From the IMG/VR virus record IMGVR_UViG_3300037475_000089, positions 1 to 26,509 of that record: a stretch of DNA of 26,509 nucleotides. One strand, given 5' to 3'. The notes beneath the pieces were generated by a model, which was not told the origin of the DNA, made no database searches, and saw only the letters and a program-made list of their open reading frames with translations. Positions 1 through 6,054 of the stretch are shown here, piece by piece (within the stretch, counting starts at the first letter, position 1; every line of letters begins with the position of its first letter). Made by a program: the position numbers and the translations under genes. This DNA is from a virus.

Positions 1-222
1 AGGCGTGCCGAAAGGTCAGCGGGTAACTCTATTGAGACAATTGTCACCTGTCCGGCATCAAGGCATGTCGAGATGATGGCTGCAACTCTGGCAGCAGGGC
101 AGGAATACCCTATGTTCACAGAAGACCCGAAGCACTGCGCCGCTACGCTTTATTCTGTCCTGGAATCGCTTTGGAAGGCGCGGCAAACCCAAGCCCGAAA
201 AGAAAAGCCGGGAGTGGGGTAG
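1..222 (+). CDS. C-terminal part of an unrecognised protein (5' end outside window)
   Basis: Reading frame 1 is open from the first base to a TAG at 220-222, giving the last 73 residues of a protein whose start lies left of the window. The visible part has a mixed, soluble composition with a basic tail ending KEKPGVG. I recognise no motif. It lies 10 nt before the next start and reads in the same direction as the accessory genes that follow, so it probably belongs to the same transcription unit. The minus-strand open frame covering this stretch is taken to be a shadow. The frame is clear, but with so little visible no function is offered. Confidence 0.55.
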   Translation, partial: RRAERSAGNSIETIVTCPASRHVEMMAATLAAGQEYPMFTEDPKHCAATLYSVLESLWKARQTQARKEKPGVG

Positions 223-232
223 ATTTGAATTT

Positions 233-439
233 ATGAAAGCGAACACATCACACTCAATCCATTGGGTCCGGCATGAATTTGAGTATGGATACACATGCTC
301 TGAATGTGGATACCATGGGCGAACCCAAATCGGGCGAGATGTCCACAACCGCAATTCATGGCCGGAAAGATGCGTGGATTGGAAGCGGTTCTTTAATGCC
401 GCTTTGACAACCCCGAACCAACAAGCCGGGAGGCGGTAG
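233..439 (+). CDS. Small CxxC-containing hypothetical protein, 68 aa
   Basis: ATG at 233, 68 codons. It contains one clear zinc-knuckle-like pair in the segment YTCSECGYHG (about residues 20-29), followed by His38 and a lone Cys47. That could complete a metal site, but no second CxxC pair is present. Trp and Arg residues and the small size fit the DNA- or RNA-associated zinc-ribbon proteins common in phage accessory regions. No Shine-Dalgarno sequence is visible upstream. The first bases (TTTATGAAAGCGAA) recur exactly at the start of the gene at 1202. The function is unknown; the zinc-binding idea is inference from the Cys spacing. Confidence 0.55.
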   Translation: MKANTSHSIHWVRHEFEYGYTCSECGYHGRTQIGRDVHNRNSWPERCVDWKRFFNAALTTPNQQAGRR

Positions 440-442
440 ATT

Positions 443-904
443 ATGAAGATTCTATTTCTTGATGTTGATGGCGTGCTAAACCGGTGCGGCTTGTCCGGTC
501 AGGGGCTGGAGGAGGATAAGCTTGATCTACTCAAGCATATCACTGAAGCAACTGGTTGCGAAATCGTAGTGTCATCCACATGGCGAATGTTCGGGCATCG
601 GATGGATCAACTGCGTCGGGCGCTATACTGGCGCGGAATCCCCGACCCAATAGGGACAACCCCGGTCCACCCAAGGACTTCAGGAACGCTCTATATTGCG
701 GACACGAGAGGGAAAGAGATAAAGGCATGGATGAGGGATAGTGAGGAGCAGCCAGAGGTATTTGTGATTCTGGATGATGACGCCGACATGGGCGGGCTTC
801 TGTCTCACTTGGTTAAAACCGAATCCTTCACAGGGTTAACGCCTGAAATCGCCCAGGAAGTAATTCAGCGGCTCAACTCCCAAATAATCCCAAAACTTAG
901 TTGA
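443..904 (+). CDS. HAD-superfamily phosphatase-like protein (Swiss-Army-Knife RNA-repair HAD type)
   Basis: 153 aa with all the landmarks of a compact HAD hydrolase. Motif I is LFLDVDGVLN with the nucleophile and acid at Asp7 and Asp9, motif II is VVSSTW (Ser44/Ser45/Thr46), a Lys lies in the KEIKAW segment (91-96), and motif IV is VILDDDAD (Asp111-113). The SSTW motif and the TGLTPEIAQEVIQRL tail are typical of the small HAD domains found alone in phages and within polynucleotide end-repair proteins (HAD_SAK family). The expected chemistry is Mg-dependent phosphate removal, plausibly from nucleic-acid ends or nucleotides; the substrate is not visible. GGGAGG at 429-434 is a good Shine-Dalgarno for the ATG at 443. 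It starts 3 nt after the previous stop, suggesting co-transcription. Confidence 0.85.
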   Translation: MKILFLDVDGVLNRCGLSGQGLEEDKLDLLKHITEATGCEIVVSSTWRMFGHRMDQLRRALYWRGIPDPIGTTPVHPRTSGTLYIADTRGKEIKAWMRDSEEQPEVFVILDDDADMGGLLSHLVKTESFTGLTPEIAQEVIQRLNSQIIPKLS

Positions 905-934
905 CGGCGGGAAAGTTTAGGGTAAGGTAGCCAC

Positions 935-1174
935 ATGAACGCAAACTTTTCAATTACTCCAGCCGCAGCCAAGTTCCTCAAGATGACTGTTGAGCAGGCG
1001 ATGTCAGATGAGCGCCGCACAAGCATCCTCGCCGGGAACACGTTGAGAATGCTGGGCTACCAACGCAAATACAACCATGCGGCTTGGGACCGTGGGATGC
1101 GCTGGTTTAGTCCATCAGGAGAAATCCACAACGCCACGAACGTGACTGTTTTAATCTATGCAGCCGCAAAATAA
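935..1174 (+). CDS. Hypothetical protein, 79 aa
   Basis: ATG at 935 preceded by the purine-rich GGTAAGG, a usable ribosome site. The protein is soluble, with no transmembrane segment, Cys pair or recognised domain. It opens with a helical SITPAAAKFLKMTVEQAM stretch and has Trp-rich aromatic positions (AWDRGMRWFSPSG) in the middle. It lies in the row of small accessory genes between the HAD-like gene and the ATGA-coupled cluster starting at 1202. The function is unknown; the call rests on open frame, start context and tight packing. Confidence 0.55.
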   Translation: MNANFSITPAAAKFLKMTVEQAMSDERRTSILAGNTLRMLGYQRKYNHAAWDRGMRWFSPSGEIHNATNVTVLIYAAAK

Positions 1175-1201
1175 CCAACCCAAAAAACGAGGCCCCATTT
1201 T

Positions 1202-1411
1202 ATGAAAGCGAAGCAAATAGAGCAGCCCTACGAAATTCAGGCTGGCGACATCTGGTATTTTCAGACCTTTCTAAGCCACTCCGGAGCCGTGGGAGGGCAG
1301 CATATCCACAAGGATGAGGTCTGCCGCAGGTTGGAGGAGCAAGCTGGCCCAGGCGAGCTTATCCAAATCAACGATTTGTGGCACTGGAAATTAACCGCCC
1401 CAACCGCATGA
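1202..1411 (+). CDS. Hypothetical protein, 69 aa
   Basis: ATG at 1202 with no Shine-Dalgarno; stop TGA at 1409-1411 overlaps the next ATG (1408) as ATGA. The protein is soluble and acidic-aromatic, with DIWYFQTF and NDLWHWKLTA at its two ends and two His in GGQHIHKDE. No family is recognised. It is the first member of a run of five genes joined by 4-nt overlaps, which implies translational coupling. Its start region shares 14 bp exactly with that of the gene at 233 (TTTATGAAAGCGAA). Confidence 0.55.
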   Translation: MKAKQIEQPYEIQAGDIWYFQTFLSHSGAVGGQHIHKDEVCRRLEEQAGPGELIQINDLWHWKLTAPTA

Positions 1412-1581
1412 CACCAAAGAAAAGAGGCCCCAAACCCGGCACAGGAGGACGCCCCAAAGGATCAGGCAAACTCGGCAAGGTCAAGCTCACTTGCTTGGTT
1501 AAACCTGAAACCAGGGAGAAGCTGGGCGAACTGCCTGGCGCTACTCTGGACCTTTGGGCTAAAACCAGAAAGAAACCATGA
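1408..1581 (+). CDS. Small basic protein with AT-hook-like motifs, 57 aa
   Basis: The ATG at 1408 is chosen over an upstream in-frame GTG (1378) because it makes the ATGA overlap seen throughout this cluster. The N-terminal 25 residues are nearly all Lys, Arg, Gly and Pro, with KKRGPKPGTGGRPKGSGK around residues 4-21. The GRPKG core is the pattern of an AT-hook that binds the minor groove of AT-rich DNA. The remainder (CLVKPETREKLGEL) is helical. A DNA-binding accessory role is inference from composition; no family is assigned. It ends in an ATGA overlap with the next gene at 1578. Confidence 0.55.
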   Translation: MTPKKRGPKPGTGGRPKGSGKLGKVKLTCLVKPETREKLGELPGATLDLWAKTRKKP

Positions 1582-1757
1582 AGAAATCAGACATCATCGC
1601 CGGTCTTGTCGCCTGCCGGAATATTCTGAGCGAGCCGGATGACCTTGGGATACATAACCGGATCAGAAAGGACTTTGCCGCGCACTGCCGTTATTTGGCA
1701 GAATGGGAGATTGCAGCATATGACCGGAAGCGGGGTAAAAAGAAAGGAGCCAAATGA
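1578..1757 (+). CDS. Hypothetical protein, 59 aa
   Basis: Frame read directly from the sequence: ATG at 1578 (overlapping the previous stop as ATGA) to TGA at 1755-1757, which overlaps the ATG of the next gene at 1754. The product begins MKKSDIIAGLVACRNIL, is predicted helical through the middle (RIRKDFAAHCRYLAEWE) and ends in a basic KRGKKKGAK tail. No domain is recognised. The 4-nt overlaps at both ends strongly support it as a coupled gene even though it is short. Confidence 0.55.
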   Translation: MKKSDIIAGLVACRNILSEPDDLGIHNRIRKDFAAHCRYLAEWEIAAYDRKRGKKKGAK

Positions 1758-1765
1758 GCGCAGAA
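1750..1765 (+). repeat. 16-bp direct repeat at a gene start, copy 1
   Basis: CCAAATGAGCGCAGAA spans the stop/start overlap and first codons of the gene at 1754. The identical 16 bp occurs at 1953-1968 at the start of the next gene, 203 bp further on. The repeat pair brackets exactly one gene. Confidence 0.85.
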
Positions 1766-1960
1766 ACTATTAATGCCGCAGGTACTTGGGAGATGAAAAA
1801 CCGCCTGTGCGCTGCCATGGAGGAGGTTGCTGATTGCTACCGGGATTGGCTTCATGGAATCGCTGGCCATTCTGAACTAAGGGAGGACTTAGACCGACTG
1901 GAAACGGTTCTTTGGACCATCAGGAAAGATCCGAAATTTCAACACGAACAATCCAAATGA
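1754..1960 (+). CDS. Hypothetical protein, 68 aa
   Basis: ATG at 1754 with a good Shine-Dalgarno (AAAGGAG at 1743-1749) inside the preceding gene; stop at 1958-1960 overlaps the next ATG at 1957. The product is all-helical in appearance (MKNRLCAAMEEVADCYRDW, ELREDLDRLETVLWTIRK), soluble, with no recognised family. Its start region and that of the following gene share the exact 16-bp CCAAATGAGCGCAGAA, so both proteins begin MSAE. The gene could therefore be gained or lost cleanly by recombination between the repeats. Confidence 0.55.
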   Translation: MSAETINAAGTWEMKNRLCAAMEEVADCYRDWLHGIAGHSELREDLDRLETVLWTIRKDPKFQHEQSK

Positions 1961-1968
1961 GCGCAGAA
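1953..1968 (+). repeat. 16-bp direct repeat at a gene start, copy 2
   Basis: Second exact copy of CCAAATGAGCGCAGAA, again covering an ATGA overlap and the codons for MSAE. It is in the same orientation as copy 1 at 1750-1765. Confidence 0.85.
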
Positions 1969-2370
1969 CAACCATCAGCCGGGCCGCAGGATTGCCTCAC
2001 TTGCGGAAAGGCGACAGATATCAAGGTCGGCAACCGTCCAACTTGTTACGCCTGCCTGTCTAAGACTATGGATGAAATACGCAGGCATCAATGCGATGGA
2101 CCATCAGCCGGGGCCGTCAGGGCTGCGGAGATTATCCGAGCACTCCTAGCCTGGAGGGAGGTTAATCCCGACACAGAGGAAAGAACAAATGCGGAATTAG
2201 CCGAGGTAATGGCCGCAATCATCGACCGCGAGACCGGCGCGGGGGAGTTGTGGGCCGCACTGCGATACATCACGACTTTCCCGGATGCAATCAAAGCTAA
2301 ACAGGAGGCCAATGCTGCCTTGGCTAAGTATGCCTGCTACGACAGGGTAAGCCCGGGAACTGCTCGCTAG
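1957..2370 (+). CDS. Zinc-ribbon hypothetical protein, 137 aa
   Basis: The ATG at 1957 is preferred over an upstream in-frame start at 1912 because it overlaps the previous stop (ATGA) and carries the repeated start sequence. Two Cys pairs, CLTC (residues 13-16) and CYAC (30-33), form a four-cysteine zinc ribbon near the N-terminus. After that comes a helical region (AVRAAEIIRALLAWREV, ERTNAELAEVMAAIIDRE) without recognised motifs. Zinc ribbons of this form usually bind nucleic acid or protein partners; the partner here is unknown. It is the last gene of the coupled cluster. Confidence 0.6.
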   Translation: MSAEQPSAGPQDCLTCGKATDIKVGNRPTCYACLSKTMDEIRRHQCDGPSAGAVRAAEIIRALLAWREVNPDTEERTNAELAEVMAAIIDRETGAGELWAALRYITTFPDAIKAKQEANAALAKYACYDRVSPGTAR

Positions 2371-2379
2371 ATTTAAGGT

Positions 2380-2562
2380 ATGAACAAAGAATCCAAACAA
2401 GAACAAAACCGCAGAGCCTACGCCAAGAATTGCAGGCCAAAACGCAGGAAGTCGGCAGCAGGGGAACCCAAGGAGCCGGTTCAGTTCCAAATCCTGAAGC
2501 CTCGGGATTGGGTGGAATCCAAGGAGGATGAGGCGGAAGTGCGCCGGATTCTAAATCCTTGA
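2380..2562 (+). CDS. Small basic hypothetical protein, 60 aa
   Basis: ATG at 2380, preceded by TTTAAGG as a short Shine-Dalgarno. The N-terminal half is rich in Lys, Arg, Asn and Gln (KESKQEQNRRAYAKNCRPKRRKS) and the C-terminal half is acidic (ESKEDEAEVRRILNP). Nothing is recognised. It ends 5 nt before the first copy of the 15-bp repeat upstream of the terminase genes, so it is the last gene of the accessory block. A basic nucleic-acid-binding role is possible but unsupported beyond composition. Confidence 0.5.
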   Translation: MNKESKQEQNRRAYAKNCRPKRRKSAAGEPKEPVQFQILKPRDWVESKEDEAEVRRILNP

Positions 2563-2587
2563 ATTCAGTGCTGACTCGATCCATAGT
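2559..2587 (+). promoter_or_regulatory. Weak sigma70-like promoter candidate ahead of terS
   Basis: TTGAAT (2559-2564) and CATAGT (2582-2587) are separated by 17 nt, each matching four of six consensus bases. The 15-bp repeat occupies most of the spacer, as an operator might. The match is modest and could be chance. The other three repeat copies have no equivalent pair of hexamers, which weakens a simple sigma70 reading. Confidence 0.25.
2568..2582 (+). repeat. 15-bp block-border repeat R1 (GTGCTGACTCGATCC), + orientation
   Basis: Exact 15-bp sequence found four times in the window. This copy lies between the accessory genes and terS, ending 17 nt before the terS ATG. The 20 nt upstream are AT-rich (15 of 20). 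Unlike the other three copies it is followed by A rather than C. Its position fits a promoter, operator or module-junction role; none is proven. Confidence 0.85.
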
Positions 2588-2599
2588 AAGGCACACACT

Positions 2600-3046
2600 A
2601 TGCTTTCCGGACCGCATCAGAAGTTTGCCGAGGGGATTGTTTCAGGGCTGAATGCCCTGGAGGCATATCAAGCAGCTTACCCTAAAGCGGCCTATGACTC
2701 TGCAAGGACACGAGGGCCAGGTTTGTTTGCAAATGCTGCCATCATGGAGGAAATCTCACGAATGAGAAAAGAGGCCGAAAAGCAATCAACCTCAGCAGTT
2801 CTGACGCTGGCAGAGAAGTTTGATTTTCTCGCCAGTGTGGTGCGGACTCCAGTAGGGGATTTGGATCGAGATTCCCAACTAGCGCAGGAGTGGACGGAGG
2901 AAACCAACGCTTTTGGCGGGAAAACCAAGGTCAAGATGCCCTGTAAACTGAGGGCGTTGGAACTTCACGCCAAACTTGCCGGGGAGTTGAGCGAGAAAAA
3001 TCAGCCTGACACCGGAATCACCATCAACGTGATTATCGGAGCGTGA
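2600..3046 (+). CDS. terS: Terminase small subunit
   Basis: 148 aa. The N-terminal region (HQKFAEGIVSGLNALEAYQAAYP followed by SARTRGPGLFANAAIMEEISRM) is the helix-turn-helix DNA-recognition domain of Terminase_2-type small subunits. The central helices (STSAVLTLAEKFDFLASVVRTPVGDLD) form the usual oligomerisation region. The C-terminal CKLRALELHAKLAGEL is also typical of the family, followed by a short beta-like tail (ITINVIIGA). It binds the packaging start site on phage DNA and hands the DNA to the large subunit. It overlaps the GTG start of terL by 4 nt (GTGA), consistent with coupled synthesis of the two packaging subunits. Confidence 0.85.
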   Translation: MLSGPHQKFAEGIVSGLNALEAYQAAYPKAAYDSARTRGPGLFANAAIMEEISRMRKEAEKQSTSAVLTLAEKFDFLASVVRTPVGDLDRDSQLAQEWTEETNAFGGKTKVKMPCKLRALELHAKLAGELSEKNQPDTGITINVIIGA

Positions 3047-4404
3047 GTAAACCGCAGCAAATCACCCTGACGATTGTCCCAAGGCCGCATTTCCGCGAGT
3101 ATCTGACGCGCTCACAGCGTTTTGCCTGTATTGTGGCGCACCGGAGAGCCGGAAAGACTTACGCCTGCATTCAGGACCTGCTGGCGCGTGCTCTGACCCA
3201 TAAGCGCCCCGGCCCTGCTCTGCGGTACGGCTACATTGCGCCGACAAGGGACCAGGCGAAGGATATTGTTTGGGGATACCTCACGGCATTTTGCGAGAAA
3301 ATACCCCAGGTTGTGTTCAATAAGGCTGATTTGAGCCTCACGCTGCCCAATGGGGCGATGATCCGGCTTTACTCCGGCGACAGCTACGACCGGATGCGCG
3401 GGCTGTACTTTGACGGGGTTGTTATTGATGAACCTGCCGACATTGACCCGGAAGCATGGCCTTTCGTGGTGCGCCCGTGTCTTTCGGATTACGCCGGGTG
3501 GGCTACGTTCATCGGTACTCCGAAGGGACAGGATGCCTTTTACGACATTTGGAAGGATTCTGTTGGCCAGGCTGAATGGTTCTCTCTGGTGCTGCGGGCT
3601 ACGGATTCGGGGATTATTCCCGCCGCTGAATTGGTATCACTCCGGGCCGGAATGCCTGATTATGCCTACAGGCAGGAGTATGAATGCGACTTTACCGCCC
3701 CAATACCGGGCGCGATTTACGCCGCTGTGATGGACAAGGCGAGGGAAGAGAACAGGATTGGAGTCATGCAGCCTGATCCGAATTACCTTGTGCATACCCT
3801 GTGGGATTTGGGGGCGCCAAGGCAAACCGTCTGCTGGTATTTCCAGATTCTAGGCCGCACGGCCCGCTTTGTGGATGTGGACATGGACAGCGATGAAACG
3901 ATTCTCCAACGGGTCGGGAGAATGCGGAACAATGGCTACCTCTACGGATCTCATTTCTTCCCGCATGATGCACTCCAGACCGAGAGAAGCGGTAAAACGC
4001 TGGCTTCGGAGTTTGCTGCTGCGTGGTTGAGTCAGAACGTCGAGACAGTGACAAAGGCTGATGAACACAGGGCAAACATGAAGTTCATCCCGCGGACTCA
4101 TGATATTTGGGTTGGCATCAACCGGGCCATTCAGCTTTTCCCTGTGATGGAATTCAGGGAGCCGCAGTGTTCTGAGGCTCTGGCGCTCCTGGGACGCTAC
4201 AGGACGCGTCCAGACAGAGAGGGGGCCAATGCTACAAGGGAACCAATTCACGACCGTTCCAGCCACGTTGCCGACCCAATACGCTATTTTGCAGAGGCTG
4301 AACTAGCTGGGATGATCCCGTTCAAAGCGCCAACACCTCAGCCTGAATGGACTTACATGAGGGAGAAGCGGAAGGGAATCAAGGCCGTCAGAGTGGGCGG
4401 ATAG
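3043..4404 (+). CDS. terL: Terminase large subunit (packaging ATPase and nuclease)
   Basis: 453 aa, normal size for the family. The GTG start at 3043 overlaps the terS stop. The N-terminal ATPase has Walker A HRRAGKTY (33-40), Walker B VVIDE with the catalytic Glu at 130, and the coupling motif FIGTPKGQDAFYDIW (156-170). The C-terminal RNase-H-like nuclease shows the expected acidic residues: Asp255 in HTLWDLG, Asp309 in FPHDA and Asp411 in HVADPIRY. It forms the motor that pumps DNA into the prohead at the portal and cuts it. Portal normally follows closely in related phages. Here the next gene is the capsid, and portal lies about 15 kb downstream. Confidence 0.97.
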   Translation: MSKPQQITLTIVPRPHFREYLTRSQRFACIVAHRRAGKTYACIQDLLARALTHKRPGPALRYGYIAPTRDQAKDIVWGYLTAFCEKIPQVVFNKADLSLTLPNGAMIRLYSGDSYDRMRGLYFDGVVIDEPADIDPEAWPFVVRPCLSDYAGWATFIGTPKGQDAFYDIWKDSVGQAEWFSLVLRATDSGIIPAAELVSLRAGMPDYAYRQEYECDFTAPIPGAIYAAVMDKAREENRIGVMQPDPNYLVHTLWDLGAPRQTVCWYFQILGRTARFVDVDMDSDETILQRVGRMRNNGYLYGSHFFPHDALQTERSGKTLASEFAAAWLSQNVETVTKADEHRANMKFIPRTHDIWVGINRAIQLFPVMEFREPQCSEALALLGRYRTRPDREGANATREPIHDRSSHVADPIRYFAEAELAGMIPFKAPTPQPEWTYMREKRKGIKAVRVGG

Positions 4405-4410
4405 CCCACG

Positions 4411-4425
4411 GGATCGAGTCAGCAC
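4411..4425 (-). repeat. 15-bp block-border repeat R2, - orientation
   Basis: GGATCGAGTCAGCAC on the + strand, the exact reverse complement of R1, 6 nt after the terL stop. With one more base it matches the 16-bp form GTGCTGACTCGATCCC shared with R3 and R4. Read in motif orientation, the 20 nt upstream are AT-rich (15 of 20). With R1 it forms an inverted pair around terS-terL. Confidence 0.85.
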
Positions 4426-4611
4426 GATTTTTATTGACATTCCATAATCCTAAAGCAAACTGCCCCCGGATCGAGTTGCGGCCCGAAAGGATTACCCGCT
4501 CCTCCTTCGCTACCATTACGCGCCCAGGGTGTTCCTGACTAGCCGGAAGCGAAACTGCACAGACTATGAACTTGGTAGGGTTCTTGTCAGCACTTTCAAA
4601 ACTTCCGCCTT
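4426..4611 (+). other. Gene-free spacer between terminase and capsid genes
   Basis: Together with R2, the 207 nt after terL carry no ORF I would accept. Besides R2 the spacer contains two partial matches to it in the same orientation: GGATCGAGT at 4469-4477 and GTCAGCAC at 4586-4593, as if the motif were present in separated halves. No terminator-like hairpin with a T-run was seen. The capsid gene that follows has no Shine-Dalgarno; the bases before its ATG are pyrimidine-rich. The spacer may hold a capsid promoter or leader, or a scar where the portal block was lost. Confidence 0.45.
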
Positions 4612-5478
4612 ATGGCAACTGACTCCGTACCCGCGCACTTCACGACTGAATACAACAACAACTGGATCGCCCGCACTCAACAGCGCAAGTCCCGGTTGAA
4701 TGAGTTCATCAACATCATCGAATTCCAGGGAGAGCGGAAACGCTTCGACCGGGTTGGTGCTTCACAGAGCCGCCGCCGCACTGAACGCGCTGCTCCTACT
4801 CCGGTTTCCAATGCCTCCAGCGATTCCCGCTGGGCATATCGGGAAATGTTCGAGATCCCGGCCCGCATTCTGGACGAGGACGACGCTCAAAACCTGGGCG
4901 TTCTGACTCTGCCAACCAGCCGATACATTCAGGACGATGCCGCGATGTATAACCGCGACATTGATGACCTTGCCTGTTCGCTGGCTTTGGCTGATGCGAA
5001 GATTGGTGAAGCTGGAACTACCACGTTCGCCCTCCCTGCCGCACAGAAGATTGTTCACGGCGGAACCGGCCTGAATCTGGCTAAACTCCTGAGCGCCAAT
5101 GAAATCCGCCTTGCTGCGGAAATGGATGATACTCCATGGGTTCTGGTTGTTTCCAAGCAACAGATTACCAACCTGCTCAACACTACCGAAATCAAGAGCG
5201 CCGACTACAACACGGTCAAGGCTCTGGCTTCCGGTCAGGTAAACAGCTTCATGGGCTTCCAGTTCATCATCAACAACCGGCTCGGGAAAGTCTCCACTAC
5301 CCGCACCTGCGTTGCCTGGGCCAAGGGGGCTATCGACATGATCCGGGGCAGCATGACAAGCCGAATCGACAAGCGGCCTGATCTGTCCTACGCGACCCAA
5401 ATCTACTCCAAGTACAACCTTGGGGGCGTCCGGGTCCATGACGAGGCGGTTATCTCCATCGAGTGTACTGAAACCTAA
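4612..5478 (+). CDS. Major capsid protein
   Basis: 288 aa. The C-terminal half is the HK97-fold capsid signature seen in many podovirus coat proteins: VVSKQQITNLLNTTEIKSAD (179-198), then YNTVKALASGQVNSFMGFQF (199-218), a hallmark block, then the A-domain strands (TCVAWAKGAIDM) and a YSKYNLGGVRVHDEAVISIE end (about 265-284). The N-terminal arm is highly basic (ERKRFDRVGASQSRRRTE). It forms the icosahedral shell and would assemble on the scaffold, whose gene lies far downstream at 21301 instead of just upstream. It is followed by the putative decoration protein and, after that, a strong terminator, a usual arrangement for abundant head proteins. There is no ribosome-site consensus ahead of the ATG. 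Confidence 0.92.
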   Translation: MATDSVPAHFTTEYNNNWIARTQQRKSRLNEFINIIEFQGERKRFDRVGASQSRRRTERAAPTPVSNASSDSRWAYREMFEIPARILDEDDAQNLGVLTLPTSRYIQDDAAMYNRDIDDLACSLALADAKIGEAGTTTFALPAAQKIVHGGTGLNLAKLLSANEIRLAAEMDDTPWVLVVSKQQITNLLNTTEIKSADYNTVKALASGQVNSFMGFQFIINNRLGKVSTTRTCVAWAKGAIDMIRGSMTSRIDKRPDLSYATQIYSKYNLGGVRVHDEAVISIECTET

Positions 5479-5511
5479 TTCAACCCTTCTTCACTTCTAC
5501 TCTCCAATCAT

Positions 5512-5994
5512 ATGGCTGAATTTAATTCCACGGTTTACACCGCACAAAAGGCGACCCGGGCCAACCCTTCCCGGCTTGCTACTCAAAACAGCGCATCTGG
5601 CACGATCCAGGTCGCCAAGATCCCCTACACGCTGGCTGCAACTGAGGTTGCCAACGATACTATCAACCTGTGCGTTCTGCCTGCCGGGGCCATCCCGCTT
5701 CCTGAACTGTCCAGCGTGGTTTGTTCGGCTGACCCCGGAACTACGCTGACGCTGGATATTGGCAACGCTGACAACCCGGATGGCTGGGCTGATGGCATTG
5801 TGCTTTCTGCCGGTGGTCAGGTGGCTTGCACCAACACTGCAATCCCCGCTTGGGTGGCTGATACCCCTATCGTCACCGATTCCGGGTTTGCCACTGCCGG
5901 TAGCGCGGTGATTTACGCCACGGTCGCCAGCGCCAACACGCTGACCGCCTCCGTCGTGCTCTACTTCAACCTGGCTTACAAGCTGGCGAAATAA
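5512..5994 (+). CDS. Putative head decoration or accessory capsid protein
   Basis: 160 aa, beginning MAEFNSTVYTAQ, rich in Ala, Thr, Val and Asn with alternating beta-strand character (TINLCVLPAGAIPLPELSSVV, TLTLDIGNADNPDGWADG, SAVIYATVASANTLTASVVL). There is no hydrophobic signal or Cys pair. Its place 33 nt after the capsid gene and before a terminator, together with its size and beta-rich composition, is the usual setting of a decoration or head-stabilising protein. That function is an inference from position; I do not recognise a named family. No Shine-Dalgarno is present; the leader is pyrimidine-rich. Confidence 0.6.
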   Translation: MAEFNSTVYTAQKATRANPSRLATQNSASGTIQVAKIPYTLAATEVANDTINLCVLPAGAIPLPELSSVVCSADPGTTLTLDIGNADNPDGWADGIVLSAGGQVACTNTAIPAWVADTPIVTDSGFATAGSAVIYATVASANTLTASVVLYFNLAYKLAK

Positions 5995-6010
5995 TTGGTT
6001 CATGGTGTGG

Positions 6011-6043
6011 GGCCGGGGTGGTGAAAACTGCCCCGGCCTTTTT
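6011..6043 (+). terminator. Rho-independent terminator after the capsid genes
   Basis: A perfect 8-bp GC stem, GGCCGGGG (6011-6018) with CCCCGGCC (6031-6038), encloses a 12-nt loop and is followed at once by TTTTT (6039-6043). It lies 16 nt after the decoration gene and 11 nt before the tail adaptor start. It would thus attenuate read-through from abundant capsid transcripts into tail genes. Confidence 0.85.
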
Positions 6044-6054
6044 CCCGTAAGGAT

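Noticed and set aside
901-929. TTGACG with AAGGTA 17 nt later as a promoter ahead of the gene at 935
   Set aside because: The -10 element is poor and overlaps the ribosome site, so it is more likely just the SD region.
2559-2587. T7-like RNA polymerase promoter reading of repeat R1 based on a shared GACTC
   Set aside because: The match to T7 promoters is five bases, no phage RNA polymerase gene is in the window, and the conserved part lacks the usual TATA-like initiation end. A phage-specific promoter is kept only as one hypothesis.
4434-4462. TTGACA (4434-4439) as a promoter -35 before the capsid gene
   Set aside because: No acceptable -10 hexamer lies 16-18 nt downstream; the nearby CATAAT is only 3 nt away. 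Kept only as part of the spacer description.
4347-4538. 63-aa + strand ORF across the end of terL and the spacer
   Set aside because: It starts inside terL in another frame, has a shadow-like composition, and ends without relation to the next gene.
4762-5439. Minus-strand ORF (225 aa) across the capsid gene
   Set aside because: It is the shadow of a strongly supported capsid frame; no start context or domain.
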